A DNA stretch of 64,000 nucleotides from Phallusia mammillata (taxonomy: Eukaryota; Chordata; Ascidiacea; Phlebobranchia; Ascidiidae), in the NCBI GenBank assembly GCA_003260075.1, contig QLIY01000255.1:1-64000 (forward strand), given 5' to 3'. Position 1 is the stretch's first letter; every line of letters starts with the position of its first letter. Under the pieces are notes generated by a model. That model made no database searches. It was not told the DNA's origin and worked only from the letters and a program-made list of their open reading frames with translations. A program made the translations under genes and the position numbers. Below, piece by piece: positions 45,607 to 59,400 of the stretch.

Positions 45607-47493
45607 TGCTATTTTGCCCCGAGGGTAGTTGTTCCATTACCGCGGAGATCTCAGGTCACATGCATAGAAAAAAAAGGGATCTTGTTATTTCTAAATTTGC
45701 TTGCAATATGAAACCATTAAGGTGGACCCACCCCCTTAAGTTTGACGCTACTGCAATTATGGACTTAACATGCACGCACACCAAGGGAAAATGTTATTTT
45801 AGTGTATATCTTTATGGTCGGTCTGTGCAGTATATTGCAAGCAAACCAAATGCAAAGTCTGTGTATCGTTTGTGTTGTTAGCTTGAAATCTATTGGATGT
45901 ATTTAGTGTTTCACACAAATTGGTATTGGCCGAACTTAGTTTCATGGCTAAGTTTTACTAAAACAAAACTGTGAAATTAGTAACTAAATTTACCGTATAC
46001 TAACGCTTTTTTTACGCATATTAGGCTACTGTAAAGTGACTTAAAGTCTTCAAAAAATCGTACAGCGCAAAAAGTATTTAAACCCTTGTCTGTTATAGCT
46101 TATGGTTCAGTTTAGCCTACACACTTTGAAAGTAGCATAACATACACTTCATATCGAATTAAATTCAACCTCAAAACCAGCACAAGAAGCCATATCACCC
46201 TTAAATTGTCCACGATGCAGTCGAGTTTGTTTGCAAAGTTCTCGCAATTTCACGCAGTGCTATTAGAGCATCAAAACTGGCCACACCAGGGTCAATTTAC
46301 ATACCATGCAATGCAGCCTTGTTTTGATATTGCCCTTATAACAAGACCGTGACCAAATACGAGCCATTATGTTCTGCAACGCTGCCCTATTTCTGGATCT
46401 GTTTCGTAATTATTAGGTCAAATGCATTTTTGGAGAAATTCCAATTCAAGTTCAAAACATGGTGTTGGTAAAAGTCACGTAATATTATGCTTTTTTTCAT
46501 GTGTTGCTTTTTAAGGTATTTTAACTGATTAATTTACAATGCGCAAAATTCTTAACTAGAAAAATACACATGTTTAAATGTACATACATTCAAGATATAG
46601 AGATGTTAACTTGTAAACCGCCTGCCTTTTAACTACAATTTGGAGAAACTTATTCAACACCTAGAAAAAGCACCATGTAGCCTACAACAATATTTATATT
46701 CTAATGCCCACAAACAGAAAATACGATTTTTGTTGCTGTACAGACTAAAAAAAACAAAAAACAAGCACGTTTATTTGGACTTGAGTGTTAATTTATTGCC
46801 TTGGTTCGTTGCAGAAAAAATGCGATAAGTGCGCAACACAAATAGAGCGTTTTCTTGTTGATAGAAAGTTATTGCACAGTTGCTTGTAAAAAAATGAAGA
46901 AACATTATGCTGTTTTCTTGTGGTAACGGTTATTGGAGACTCTCCACCAAAAATCTGTAAGTAAAAACATTAAAACATATGTTTGCTATTCTAACAGTAA
47001 GATTTTTAAAAATGTCGCATGTTAAAATGAAGTTTATGGAAATTTTTTCACTTTCCTTTTTCTAGCGGCGACGAATTGCTTTAAATAAATAAACCTACAA
47101 AAAAGTTTACACTTTTCTAATCTTGTTGCAAAGGAATATCAATTTTGCAGAATTAACCTTCTTTCTTACACTATAATTCTTACACTATATGATTATTGAA
47201 TAATGAAGCTTTTTATGGGTTTAAATTTAAGGCTCAATTTTAAATATAACGATGTTGATTCGCGCCAGGCTTCACAATATTTCAAGCTACTTTCAGACCC
47301 ATCAAGGGGATTGTTTAAGAAAATCGGAAAATGGCCGTTTTTGTGTTCGTATTTTCAGTTTTTGAATAGGTTTTCAGGTTCATCCTCAATTTCGGCTCCG
47401 CTTGCAATGAGCCACGCTATTAGGGCGGCCGCAACTGGTTTTATTGTGGTTTCACATTCATAGACAGCTTGTTCACCTCGTTTTAGAAGAAGT

Positions 47494-50400
47494 TTACATC
47501 TCGTCAAACTCTTCTACTTCTTCAATGGGCGTTATCTTGGAAACTTTACGGCTGGTGGCGTTTACAGCGGGAAACCGGGAAATCGAGGGAAGACGGGATG
47601 CGCCTGGAAATTACGAACAAATCATATGTTGCAAAAACTTAATGGTGTGTGTGCTGTGTTGCTAGCAATCATTGGAACTTAACTATTAACTATTTATTTG
47701 AAGTTTAATGACGAAAATATCACAGCTGTATAATAGACTGTGCTGGTGGGATTCAATTTTTTTTTGTATGCCAGGCCCATCACAAAAGTCATATTTTTAG
47801 CCGGTCCTGTTACAAAAAGTCCGTTGACAGTAACCAGTAATGCTAACCTGTTCGCTAATCTCATAAAATTTCGTGAGAAGGTTCTATATCTATATCCCAG
47901 TTCTATGCTATATCTGAATCCCACTCACTAATAGACGTAAAAATCTATATGCTTTATTGTTCAAACGTTTCGGCAAATGCTCATACCATCATCAGTGATA
48001 TCGATATTCGTCTTTAGACTTATGAACAGGTCCGGGTATATTAGTATGATATAGTGTTTCAAATTACATTGCATTTTATTAAGAAACTCGTTTAGGGGCT
48101 TTTACAGTGGAATAATTTAGGGTTTCTTTCAGTCAAACAAAACCCTTTTTCCTTTTTAACACCGATGGTATAGTTCACTTGATTATGTATTGTATTTATA
48201 TAAGCATATCATACAGTTAAAATATTGATGAATAATAACACATAATTTAATCATAAACATTACTGCCAAGGTAGTGGTGTATTTAGAATACATCGTGTAG
48301 ACGTTTCGCCCCCCCCCCTAGCATACAGTTAAAATATTGTTGAATAATAAAACATAAAAATTACTATATCCAGTTCACCAGTGTTCTATAACTAAACAAT
48401 TTACTGTTTATCGTAATTTTCTCTGAACAACAACAGCTATTGTGTGTAAAATTTGGTTTGGTAATAGCCCTGAGCTGGCGCAACTCCAGGTGGATATGTC
48501 CAGTGCCGGATGAAGGGTCTTCTGGCCTGTAGGCACATTTTATAAGTGGCCCGAAAATCAGGGTGGCCAACGAAAAAAAAGGAATTATCAGTGTTGCCAA
48601 ATCATTGTCACAAAAAAAAGTGGCCTGGATTTTTGACTGGCCTTTAGGCACGTGCCTTTTGCCCAATGGTTAATCCGGCACTGGATATGTCCATAACACC
48701 TAGACGTAGCCTTGGTAAAATTATACAAAAAGTGGATTTTGCATTTCTTCCAGACAGAGCCCAACTTACGGTGGTGGCCTAATCCTATTGTACTCGGCAC
48801 AGAATCAAGTGTAAGGGTTTCTCTCGGAATGACCAGCAAAATTGCAAAGTCGCAATCATGGACTCGAATCTGTAACAAGAAATACAAATGAAAATTTTAA
48901 GCATTGCAGTGATAGTAAAGACACATTACATGGGCATTGAGAGTGTAATAAGTTGTGTTGAGTTAAGTTTATTTCGCTTGGTGAAAGACACATAGCGACA
49001 CAATAGCTCTGAACAATCACCAAGGCGGACATAGCTGCGCAACGCGTAAAACTTTAGAGCGCTAAAAAGTGTCGGGCACAATAGGTGGATAATGACTGAA
49101 CGTGCTGCAGCTACACCGTATTAAAATGCGTTGTGTAAAAGAGAGGTTGGCGCATTGTGAGTATACGAATAGGGGAACTCAAGATACGCTTCCATCGTAA
49201 AAATGAATCGTTTCAACATCGAGACTTATAATTTCATGACAACCGCAACATAGTTCACAAACACAGTACACCAGCATTCTTCAAACTGGGTGTACCACCC
49301 CCCCCCCCGCAACATAGTTCACAAACACAGTACACCAGCATTCTTCAAACTGGGTACACTATGCAGCAGTCACTACAACCGTGTATTAGTATATGTTGAC
49401 ACCAAAAACGTGTATAAGTTTGAGTAATTTGGAATGTGTGTATGATAACATACGCACCACTACTTCAAAAATAGTTTCCCTATATCAAAAAAAATCAATT
49501 GACATTTACGTTTTTGTGGCAAACGTTTTTATTTAAAGTCTGTAAACCAGTGGTTCCCAACCTGGGCCCCAAGGGGTCCGTGAAGGCAAAAATTTTTAGT
49601 ACCATTAACCAACAGTAAAATATTTGTAAGATTTCGAATCGTTTTTACAATCTTGCATACATTGTTTATCAAACCTTCGGGTCAGAAACTATTACTTTTT
49701 TGTGATTGTTATCTCCATTGTGATATCACAACACACATGAACAATGAAATATATAGTGCTTTGTTTCAACCTTTGTGCACTAGAAAACTTATCTCTTTTG
49801 TTGCTACAGTACAGAACTTCATTGAGATTTCAGGACTGTGAAGGTTGATTAAAATACTGCCCCAAAAGTATTAGAACCTATAATGTAAGAAACAAAAGAC
49901 ATCGAGAGACTTGCGGAAAATTATGTGAACCACTGGGTTAACAGAAAGGGCGTACATAGTTGTGGATCATCGTCATTATATCTAGAGCCGATTTTGGTCT
50001 TATCCCTGTGGCTGAACTTGACAAACCTGTGTAAAATGTTGCTACTGGCACAGCGTGCACGCTGTTACCAGGACAGTTTCGCCCTCCAGGCTAACATGGT
50101 AGTGATAAAGATTTCACAACTGATAATATACATTATGTTATGTGGCTTGGAACACGTGATTTTGTGGTATGTTAATGTCTTGTGGTTTTGTGTAAGATCA
50201 CATGGACCTTTCGTTTACGGCTCGACGACAAAGGCACATCAATACAAATTGAGTAACTTTCCAAATCGAGGTTTTATTTAAACAGACTAAGTATCCGATT
50301 CTAAAAGTAAAAGCTGCAGATGCACTGATGAGACCTAATAGGTCGAAACAACCCCCCCCCCCATCAATACAAATTGAGTAACTTTCCAAATCGAGGTTTT

Positions 50401-53400
50401 ATTTAAACATACTAAGTATCCGATTCTAAAAGTTAAAGCTGCAGATGCACTGATGAGACCTAATAGGCCGAAACAGTGTGCGTAGTCCATGAAAATCATG
50501 TGGAAACCAAGAACATATTTTTGCTAAATAACAAAGTAAAAATAACGATTCTATGAAATTTGTACGTATGTGTTTTCAACCTTTTAGGTTTCGGAACAAT
50601 GAAACCAACTTAGACCCTACCGATAAATTTAGTCCCTAACTGTATCCGAGTCTCAATGTTAACTTAATTAACCGTGCTCTTTACGCCATCTACTGGTAAT
50701 TAGCAAACTTTGTCTGGTATGAGTTCTTACGTTAATAACTCTACCGCTATAAGTAGGGGTTCGAGTTTCAATGAAACGGGCTTGATTCATGCCAGACTTT
50801 CGGGCTTTTTAAAAAATTCAAATTACCGGAACGAAATACCGTTATTTTTGATTCCGGTATTTCGTTCTGGATATTCAAAAGAAAAAAATGCTGAATATTT
50901 CGTGCCGTTGCGCAATCATAAAAACTTAAGCTCTAACAATGTATATCATCTGTTTGACTTTAAGTGAAAAATGTTTTGTGAAATAATAACTACCCGACAC
51001 TCCGTTTTTGATGCGTTCCGTTCCGGTAAGAAACAATGCATTTTTGACTCTAAAACGAGGCCTATAGTGCCGCAGATTTGTTTATTAACTTACCTCTTCG
51101 TATTCCGGCTGTAGAAGTTCGGGGGCTTTGATGATTTGCTGACGTGGCATTGGAGTCGCCACACAGCCATGGATTACTGATACCTCCATTATCGTGTCGG
51201 TGAAAAAGAAGGTCGTATGCTTCTCACTTAAAACCTCTATGTAGCCCTTGGATAAGTGAAGGTGAATCTGTTCCACTCCGAAAGCCTGAAATCAAAGATA
51301 GTTGCTTATTTGTGGTATAAAATTGTAAAAAAAACTGTTGACATGAGCAGTATATGACGCTGGTTTAATTAAGCACATGTGATTTGACTTGGGTGGCTTG
51401 AAAAGGCTTACGTCGTTGGTTCGAATCCCACCGTGCCCTAGGTTTTTTTCTACCCTATGCCTTGCCACATGGAAAGGGTGCTCATGAAACGGCTTTCGGC
51501 GGGTTTTTTATGGTACCTGTGTGGCTTAATCGGTAGATCGCCACGCGAAGGTATTTTAATCAGCGCCTTCTTACATGGGAAAGCTTAGGGACAGGATTAA
51601 TTCGAAATAATGTTTTTGCTGTGGCTTGGCTAACTTGAAACAAAGGCGATTTTCTAAAGCTTGTAAGAGACCACGCCGTAGGAGTTTTAGAAACTTATTT
51701 TCCAACGGAAATCAAACTTAAAGTTTAATATAGTTGGAATTTTAAGTCAGACAACCAAGTTTAAACCGACCTGATATTCGAGATGTTCCAAGTAAAGAGG
51801 AGCGCCAATCCGGACCGCTACAACCTTCCACATTTTATTCTTTAAGTCCTGAAACTTTTCAAATGCTGAATCCATGTCTTCGCACGAGAGAAAGTAAGTC
51901 TAACACACAATAAACATTTTTTAATGCACTTTCTTCATGCTAAAAGCCGTATATATTGGTCCAACTTGGAACCACGTTAGGCAGGAGAACAACCGGTGTC
52001 AAAACAACGCTACAGACGCAAAAAGCATGAGCTGGACAAGAACAATGTTATATGATTTATTGCTATCACTAAATAAGGAAAAATTAAGCCTCCCCCCCCC
52101 CCACAACGCTACAGACGCAACAAGCATGAGCTGGACAAGAACAATGTTATATGATTTATTGCTATCACTTCTAGGTGGAAGAACTTTATTGCGGCTAAAT
52201 AAGGAAAAATTAAGCCTTCTTTTAATTAAGCGCTATGGTGCAGACAGGGAAACTGTAATAAATCTGCTTGTACCAAACTTTAAGTACTGTTTCAGGGACC
52301 AAAATAAAATGTTGGCTAATCTCTTTTTTAAATGGCACAAACGTAAAGATACCATACTATACAACCATCGTAAAAACAAAAAAACAACAATCCGATTTCA
52401 ATTTGTAATAGTTGTGAGAAAAGCATAAAACTTTATCGAGCTGTAAATTAAAAAAAAACAGCAGTCAGAACTTTGACAAAGCATACAACAAATTAATGGA
52501 AGGTCACACAGGAATGTACTGCAACAAACAAACGCATCCCACCTGTACAGCGGTTTCACACGTGACTGTACATGTTCTCTTTCCTCCAGTAAGAAGTCCG
52601 ATCTCACCAATGATGTTTCCAGATCCGAGGAAGTCTTCCTGTTCCAAGCCACCATCTTCACTGTAAACAACATGGAAAAGAAAAGCTAAAAAAAGTGTTT
52701 GGTTTATTTAAAAATTTAACAATCATTGGTTTAAGCCGGATTGAAAGTCATTATGGGTTATTATTTAAGAACGGATATATAACATACAATAACAGCAAAT
52801 ATACGACACACACATATATATATATATATATATATTGCATTACATAGAGTAGTGGTTATTAATCTGTGGATAATTAAGGTAAGAATTTAACATTTTTAAA
52901 AAAGTTAACAGATAATCGGTTTTTGTTTCATGACGTCATTTTTATGCGATGTCACAATTTGCAATATATTTTTTTATTAATAAGTGTCAATTAGATCAAT
53001 CAGTTCCTCTTATGGGTAAAAGTCACAAAAATCTTAAGAACCACTAACGCAGTGCAAAGGGGGTTCGACTATTTTCCCATTTCAGCAACATCAGAGGTTC
53101 AAACAGGTTTTATAAAAGTACGACTGCTAGTTAATACATTTAACACAGGTTTTCGCGGCAGCAGATTGTAAACCCCTTGTATATGATATCGGCAAAAAGG
53201 GGACTTAGATTTTAGAGTAATAATAGCTTCCCTTTATACATCACTAGCCATTACCTGCTTTCATCGTCTCCGTTGGTAATGCGAGGTACTTTCGAACTGA
53301 ACGCTGATGTGAGGTTGAGGTGTTGGATGTGGCCGTGTAAAGAACCGAATAACTGCACATACATTAGGCAATATTAGGGTTAGAAGTACCCCCCCCCCCG

Positions 53401-56400
53401 AGGTGTTGGATGTGGCCGTGTAAAGAACCGAATAACTGCACATACATAAAGCAATATTAGGTTTAGAAGTAAAATCAAAGTAACATTTCACAACATAAAA
53501 GCAATAGTGGTTAGTGGTCTTGGAATGTACCTTTGAAACAGTTTGTAACTAAATCATACACAGTAAACGTCGGTAAATCCGGTCTGTCGTTTAGTTAAAG
53601 TCTTACCACATAACAAATCATTTGTACCTAAAGTTTGGTTCGAATTAACCGTAGATCCGAATTAACCGAATCCGGATTAACCGAGGTTTACTGTGTCTAA
53701 CTATTATGGAACTAATCCTGCATGTCGACTAATTTCACCCCCCCCCCGGTTCCCAACCTTTTTGTAGTCACGGACCCCTTTTATAAATTTTACAGATCCG
53801 CGGACCCCAAAGTAATTTAGCCGCGATATTCGTTTCCTGCATTGTACGTTATTATACTTTCGCTTTTAGGGGCAGAACTTTAACCAACCTTCACAGTCCT
53901 TAAATCTCAATAAAGTTCTGTACTGTACCAGCCTATGCAACAAAGAAATAAGTTTTCTGGTGTACAATACTTGAAACAAGGCACTATAAAGTCTATTGTT
54001 TATGTGTGTTGTGTATTGTACTGTTGTTCCCCCCCCCCGAAACAGTTTGTAACTAAATCATACACAGTAAACGTCGGTAAATCCGGCCTGTCGTTTAGTT
54101 AAAGCCTTACCACATTACAAATCATGTGTACCTAAGTTTTGTCCGAATTAGGCGAAGATCCGGATTAACCGAATCCAGTTAAGCCGAGGTATCTAACATT
54201 TATGGAAATAATCCCTTATGTCGACTAATTTCATTTAAAAGAAGGTAACAAATCGGAATTATTGACGTTTTTTTCGTATGGCACAATACGGTATGATACC
54301 CCCCCCCCGACCCCTTGGGGGTCCGCGAACCCCAGGTTGGGAACCACTGGTTTAAAAGAAGGTAGCAATAGCAATTATTGACTTGTTTTTTTCGTATGGC
54401 ACAAAACGGTATGATATTAAAAAGCCGAAAAAGGTATTCAGAATTTTGTAAATCCATTTATGTAAAAAAACAAGCAAAAATTTTTAGGTATGCTAGGGAA
54501 ACCCCAAAAATTACTAATCCGGGTTCCTATTTAAACTACAGATAACACGTGTGTCATATTAGGGAACATGTTTTTGTTGGTCAAATTGTAGCATGTATAA
54601 ACCATAGGCGAATACGGTTTTGGTTTATCACCTTGATCATTCCATACACGATGATGTGAATTCCATCTGCTTCGTCATCTTCTTCCATTATGACGTCACC
54701 ATAGTCGTAATCCATGCACGTCGCGTGTTCTTTGACGAATTCCAGAAGTTTTTCGTCGTCTGCGCAAACGAAAGGTGTTTACTGCTACATCGTACTTGTC
54801 AAGATGTCAGAGTTATTAGCACAACGCCACAACCGCCTTGTATTTACAAGAGTGTGGGTTCTCCCCCCCCCCGTGTTCTTTGACGAATTCCAGAAGTTTT
54901 TCGTCGTCTGCGCAAACGAATGGTGTTTTTACTGCTACATCGTACTCGTCAAGATGTCAGTGTTGTTAGCACAACGCCACAACCGCCTTGTGTTTACAAG
55001 GTTGTGGGTTCCAATCCCGCCCAGGCCACTGTGTTATCCAAATTGAGCAATATAGCTCCAACACAGTAGAGCTGAAGGAATAAACTAAAGCCGATAACTT
55101 CCAACCCCCCAAATATCAAACAGACATTTGTATAAAACAAGAACAAGATCGAACGATGATTGACGAACAGGCAGAAGGACAATATTTCCACTAGTTTTTG
55201 TCATTGATTTTTCGTCGAATCTGGGTTGTAAACTGGCCCCCCCCCCAAACTGGAGCCCGAACCCTAAAGTACAAGCCCGAAACCCGGCCCGAACCCAGAT
55301 CGTTTTTAAGAAGCCGGTTCCGAAAGTTTGATTGACAGACCTAGACATTAAAGCCTCAGGAAAGACCAAGACAACAAACACAATAATAGATAATTGATCT
55401 TGAACAACAGCGTTCTAAGCTGTTTGGCATTAGGTCAGGTCCAGTGCCGGATTAAGGGTCTGCTGGCCCGAAAATCAGGGTTGCCAACTAAAAAATTAGA
55501 ATGATCAGTGTTGCCAAATCATTGTTACAAAGAGAAGTGGCCTGGATTTTTGACTGGCCTGTAGGCACGTGCCTACTTTGCCTAGTGGTTAATCCAGCAC
55601 TGGTCAGGTCCAGCAACTGGCTACTTAGCTAGATAAATTTATTTGAAAAAAAATACCCACACAGAGTGTAAAGTCATGCCCGAATCAAGCCCGTTTGTTG
55701 AAAAAAAAAACGAAAAAGCCCGGCCCGACTTACAACTCTACGTCGAATGTAGTTAGACCCGGTATGTTGCTTATGCCTTATGAGCCACATTTTTAGTGGG
55801 TTCCTTTCAACTGGTGCCGTTTACCTCTGATCCAGAAGATGTTTTCGAGCAGATCCTCGGGAGGTAAAGGAGCAACGGTGGATGGAAAGGCTGATAATCT
55901 CTTCTGTCGGATCTCCACGCCACGCTCCAGAAGTTGTGTTTCAGTTTCATCCAATACTCCACCTTAAAATAATATCACCACTGTAACATGATAGTATAGG
56001 GTGAACAGTGGCGCAGGCAACATTTTGTAGTTTTAATACCGTTTTGCATAAGAGCCCCCCCCCCCGTTGTGTTTCAGTTTCATCCAATACTCCACCTTAA
56101 AATAATATCACCATTGTAACATGATAGTATAGGGTGACCAGTGGCGCAGGCTACATTTTGTAGTTTTAATACCGTTTTGCATAAGAGTTGTTTTACCAAA
56201 TACATGGTTTTTCATACTGGGGTTCGACGGGACCATCAAAAGCTATATTTACTGGTTTCATATCTGCATGAACATAAATATTCGTGGACTTCGACTTAAA
56301 AATTGATGGCAATAGTCATTTTTGGCGATGTATATTCCTTCGAGCATTTAGTAATGTTCAGGTACACAACGTTGGGCATCTATTGCCGGCTTGGTGATTG

Positions 56401-59400
56401 TTTTAGTGTTAGTGTGTTACCATGTTCACCAAGAGAAACAAAATCATCTCTCATCAAACCACACTGAATTAAAGTTTCTCAAAGTAAAATTGGTCCCCTC
56501 CCAGGCTACAGTAATAGGGTGAAGTAGTTTGTAATTTTGTTAGAACCAACTATCGGTTATTACGGTTCATATTTCCCAAACGTCCGCCAGTGTGTCTACT
56601 GAGCCTAAATTAAAAGTCTAGCAGTCGAACGGAAACGTTTACTGGCCCTCCCCCCCCCCAGGCTACAGTAATAGGGTGAAGTAGTTTGTAATTTTGTTAG
56701 AACCAACCATCGGTTATTACGGTTCATATTTCCCAAACGTCCGCCAGTATGTCTACTGAGCCTAAATTAAAAGTCTAGCAGCCGAACGGAAACGTTTACT
56801 GGCCCAGTAACGCAAAAATCTTGTTTACCTTTTGACCAAAAGCCCCTTGAGACCATCGACAGATGCCAAACATGTAGCAGAACTTTTAACAATACATAAC
56901 CGTGCGTATTGTGTATCCCCCAGGCATAGCCAAGTACTATTTTTAATTAGCAAAGATAACTCACTTGTTATACTGTATGTGCCAAGGACTCGTTGGTGTT
57001 CGGTACGCGACCAAATGCACGTATCAAAAATCAGATAACTTATGGATTTACGGTCATATTTTAACGGATCAATGCCTGCTAGATCATGCATGTTCCAGAT
57101 TTAATAAAAGGCGCTCCATAGGCAAGGGTGTTCAGTTATACGAAGTTAAAAACGATTTTGTGCATATACCAAACCTTAAAAAATTAATCGTTCGTTCCAT
57201 GCCCCCCCCCCCCATGCACGTATCAAAAATCAGATAACTTATGGATTTACGGTCATATTTTTAACGGTTTAATGCCTGCTAGATCATGCATGTTCCAGAT
57301 TTACCAAAAGGCGCTCCATAGGCAAGGGTGTTCAGTTTTTCGAAGTTAAAAACGATTTTGTGCATATACCAAACCTTAAAAAATTAAGCGTTCGTTCCAT
57401 GCACATGTCATCACTATATGTATGGACCAGACATGATTTAGGAAGCGTTTGTTAGAACTCTAACAAATTGTAAACAATCGCCACTCACCAGCGCACAGTT
57501 GGTGAATGGTGTCTCGCGAATGGTTGAGAATGGTCCGAACTGCATTACGGGTTTTTACACTAATGGCAATTCCAGGGTGGTCCCGCTGAAGAAGACCTGC
57601 TCAACAAAAACACAAATTTATTGTGGGTCTGTGGTCCTTCATTAAGATGACCCTCTTGGATCGGTTAGTAGCATTCTAGACTGCAGTCCTCGGTTCGAAT
57701 CCCACCGTATTCACTGGTCTCCACCTTACTGACTGGTAATACATGACCAATCAAAAGGCTGCTAACAGACCACGTGACTTGTTTAAACAGCTGGTTCAAT
57801 GTAACTTTTATTCCAAATAACCAGGCAATTCCATTTTGACGAAACATATATTCCCAAGCTGTTTACATATTAACCGATTTAGTTACTTTTAAAAGTGTTT
57901 GTATTAACACCGGTTACAACAGCGATCAAAAAATGTTATTTGGTTGTAAAGATTGAAATACATTTTTTGCAAGTACGCATAATTTTAAAAATAATTGCAA
58001 CACTTTAATGTCGAAAATCAGTACAAAAGATGCTACTGACCCATTTCTCTTGTTACAAGAAGTCGGTTTCGGTCAGAAGCTTCAATGAGTTTCACTTGGA
58101 CTTTCCTGTTCTCACTGATGCTCACAATCAACTTATTCACTTCTTCCTCTCCCGTAACAAACCCTTTGCCCACGTTGTAACCGAAACTCAACCTAAGAAT
58201 TAACACCTCTTGATTATCCAAAGCAGTGTTTCTGAACCTTTTTAGCGCTCGTACCCTTTGAGCGAAATTTGGATGAAAATTTTATCGTACCCCCGGTCAA
58301 CAATGGACGACTGAAGTCAATAAAATTGTAATAATAGGAATTAAACTCAGTGTGTTGAGTGCATGCATTTAACCAATCTTGTAAGTTCAACAATATTTAC
58401 AGCACACCAACAATCAGTCAAAGACATATAACAAAGTAACTTGGTACGCATTCTTCACAAATATGTCAAAATAGCGTATAATTTCAGACTGCATGTCGTA
58501 CCCCCTGCTTTGGTGCTTCGTACCCCTGGTTTAGATTCTAAAGTGATGGATAAGTATTTTCGGGACGCCTGTTTTGTAAAGGTTGACTTTTTGTAATTGT
58601 TTGTTAGTTATCCAACAATATTAGCCGTATTAAATTAAAATTAGGAGGGTTATATTGCTTTGTTTGTGGCGTGATAAATGACTTTTGTTGCGTACTATAG
58701 GGTATTGCCGATTGTAGTTAGATGGATTGTATGTATCAGTGTGATTTTTTTGGGGGAAAAACTGCAACAAAAGTTTTATCCATTTGTTCACGTGGTTTTG
58801 CGAAACAAAAGGACATCGCCGCTTTGGGCACAAAAGACACATAACTTAGTTTTTTTTCATTTTAGTTTACAGTATCTTACTGCTTATTGATGAGCCTGTT
58901 GATGAAATCGACAGTTTTGGGCATGATGGTTTTTGAAAGACGAAGTAATCGAGTTGCTCTAAGTGTTCGAATCGCTTTTGTCACTTTTCCAAACTTGATC
59001 ACTTTTGTGGTTCTGCACAATCGAAAAATGAAAGTATTACGAAAACTCACAACGGTTGGTGAAATTTCCGCTCACCTGACGGTCTTGGCAATGCTGCCCG
59101 AGCCCGGAGCGCTGTCAACTAATGAGAAGTCGATTATAATTTCGATAAAGCAAAAGGCGAGAATGAGAAGATCGAACTGGTTCCAGCGGCTGCGGATATA
59201 TTGCTTTTTTCCCAAACCCAAAACCTGCGAGAGAACAACCACTTAAAATCATTTGCATAAAATTTTAAGGCAAGTTGTTCTTGAAGCATGATTAGTATGA
59301 TTTATAAAACGAATTCTACTTAAACAATACACGTACTTTTTTTAACAGCGAAACCCAAAAATCGAAAAAAACGGAAAGGCTATAGCCTTAGGGTGTTTTC

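Larger units (their letters stand above)
43620..47493. other. Interval without a recognised gene
   Basis: Between the Reeler-MAM 5' end and the sNHE stop codon. Contains the hAT element at 44719-44878, a duplication at 45277-45529 and a C76 tract. Small open frames (e.g. 45660-45881, 46640-46828) show no recognisable domain. The Reeler-MAM promoter should lie just right of 43619. Confidence 0.55.
50239..50476. repeat. Direct duplication joined by C11 (50352-50362)
   Basis: catcaatacaaattgagtaa and about 110 bp are repeated; both copies include the hammerhead-like core and the first is cut by the C run just after GAAAC. Confidence 0.88.

Noticed and set aside
52373..52550. Continuation of the sNHE exon through 52398 as a longer frame
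   Set aside because: The splice donor at 52543 keeps phase with the next exon and the extension is A+T-rich intron.
57650..57720. A functional tRNA gene
   Set aside because: The B-box is perfect but no acceptor stem or anticodon arm can be drawn; a SINE remnant fits better.
58226..58545. Another hAT element (cagtgtttctgaacc start)
   Set aside because: The left end resembles hAT termini, but I cannot find an inverted right end or target duplication.
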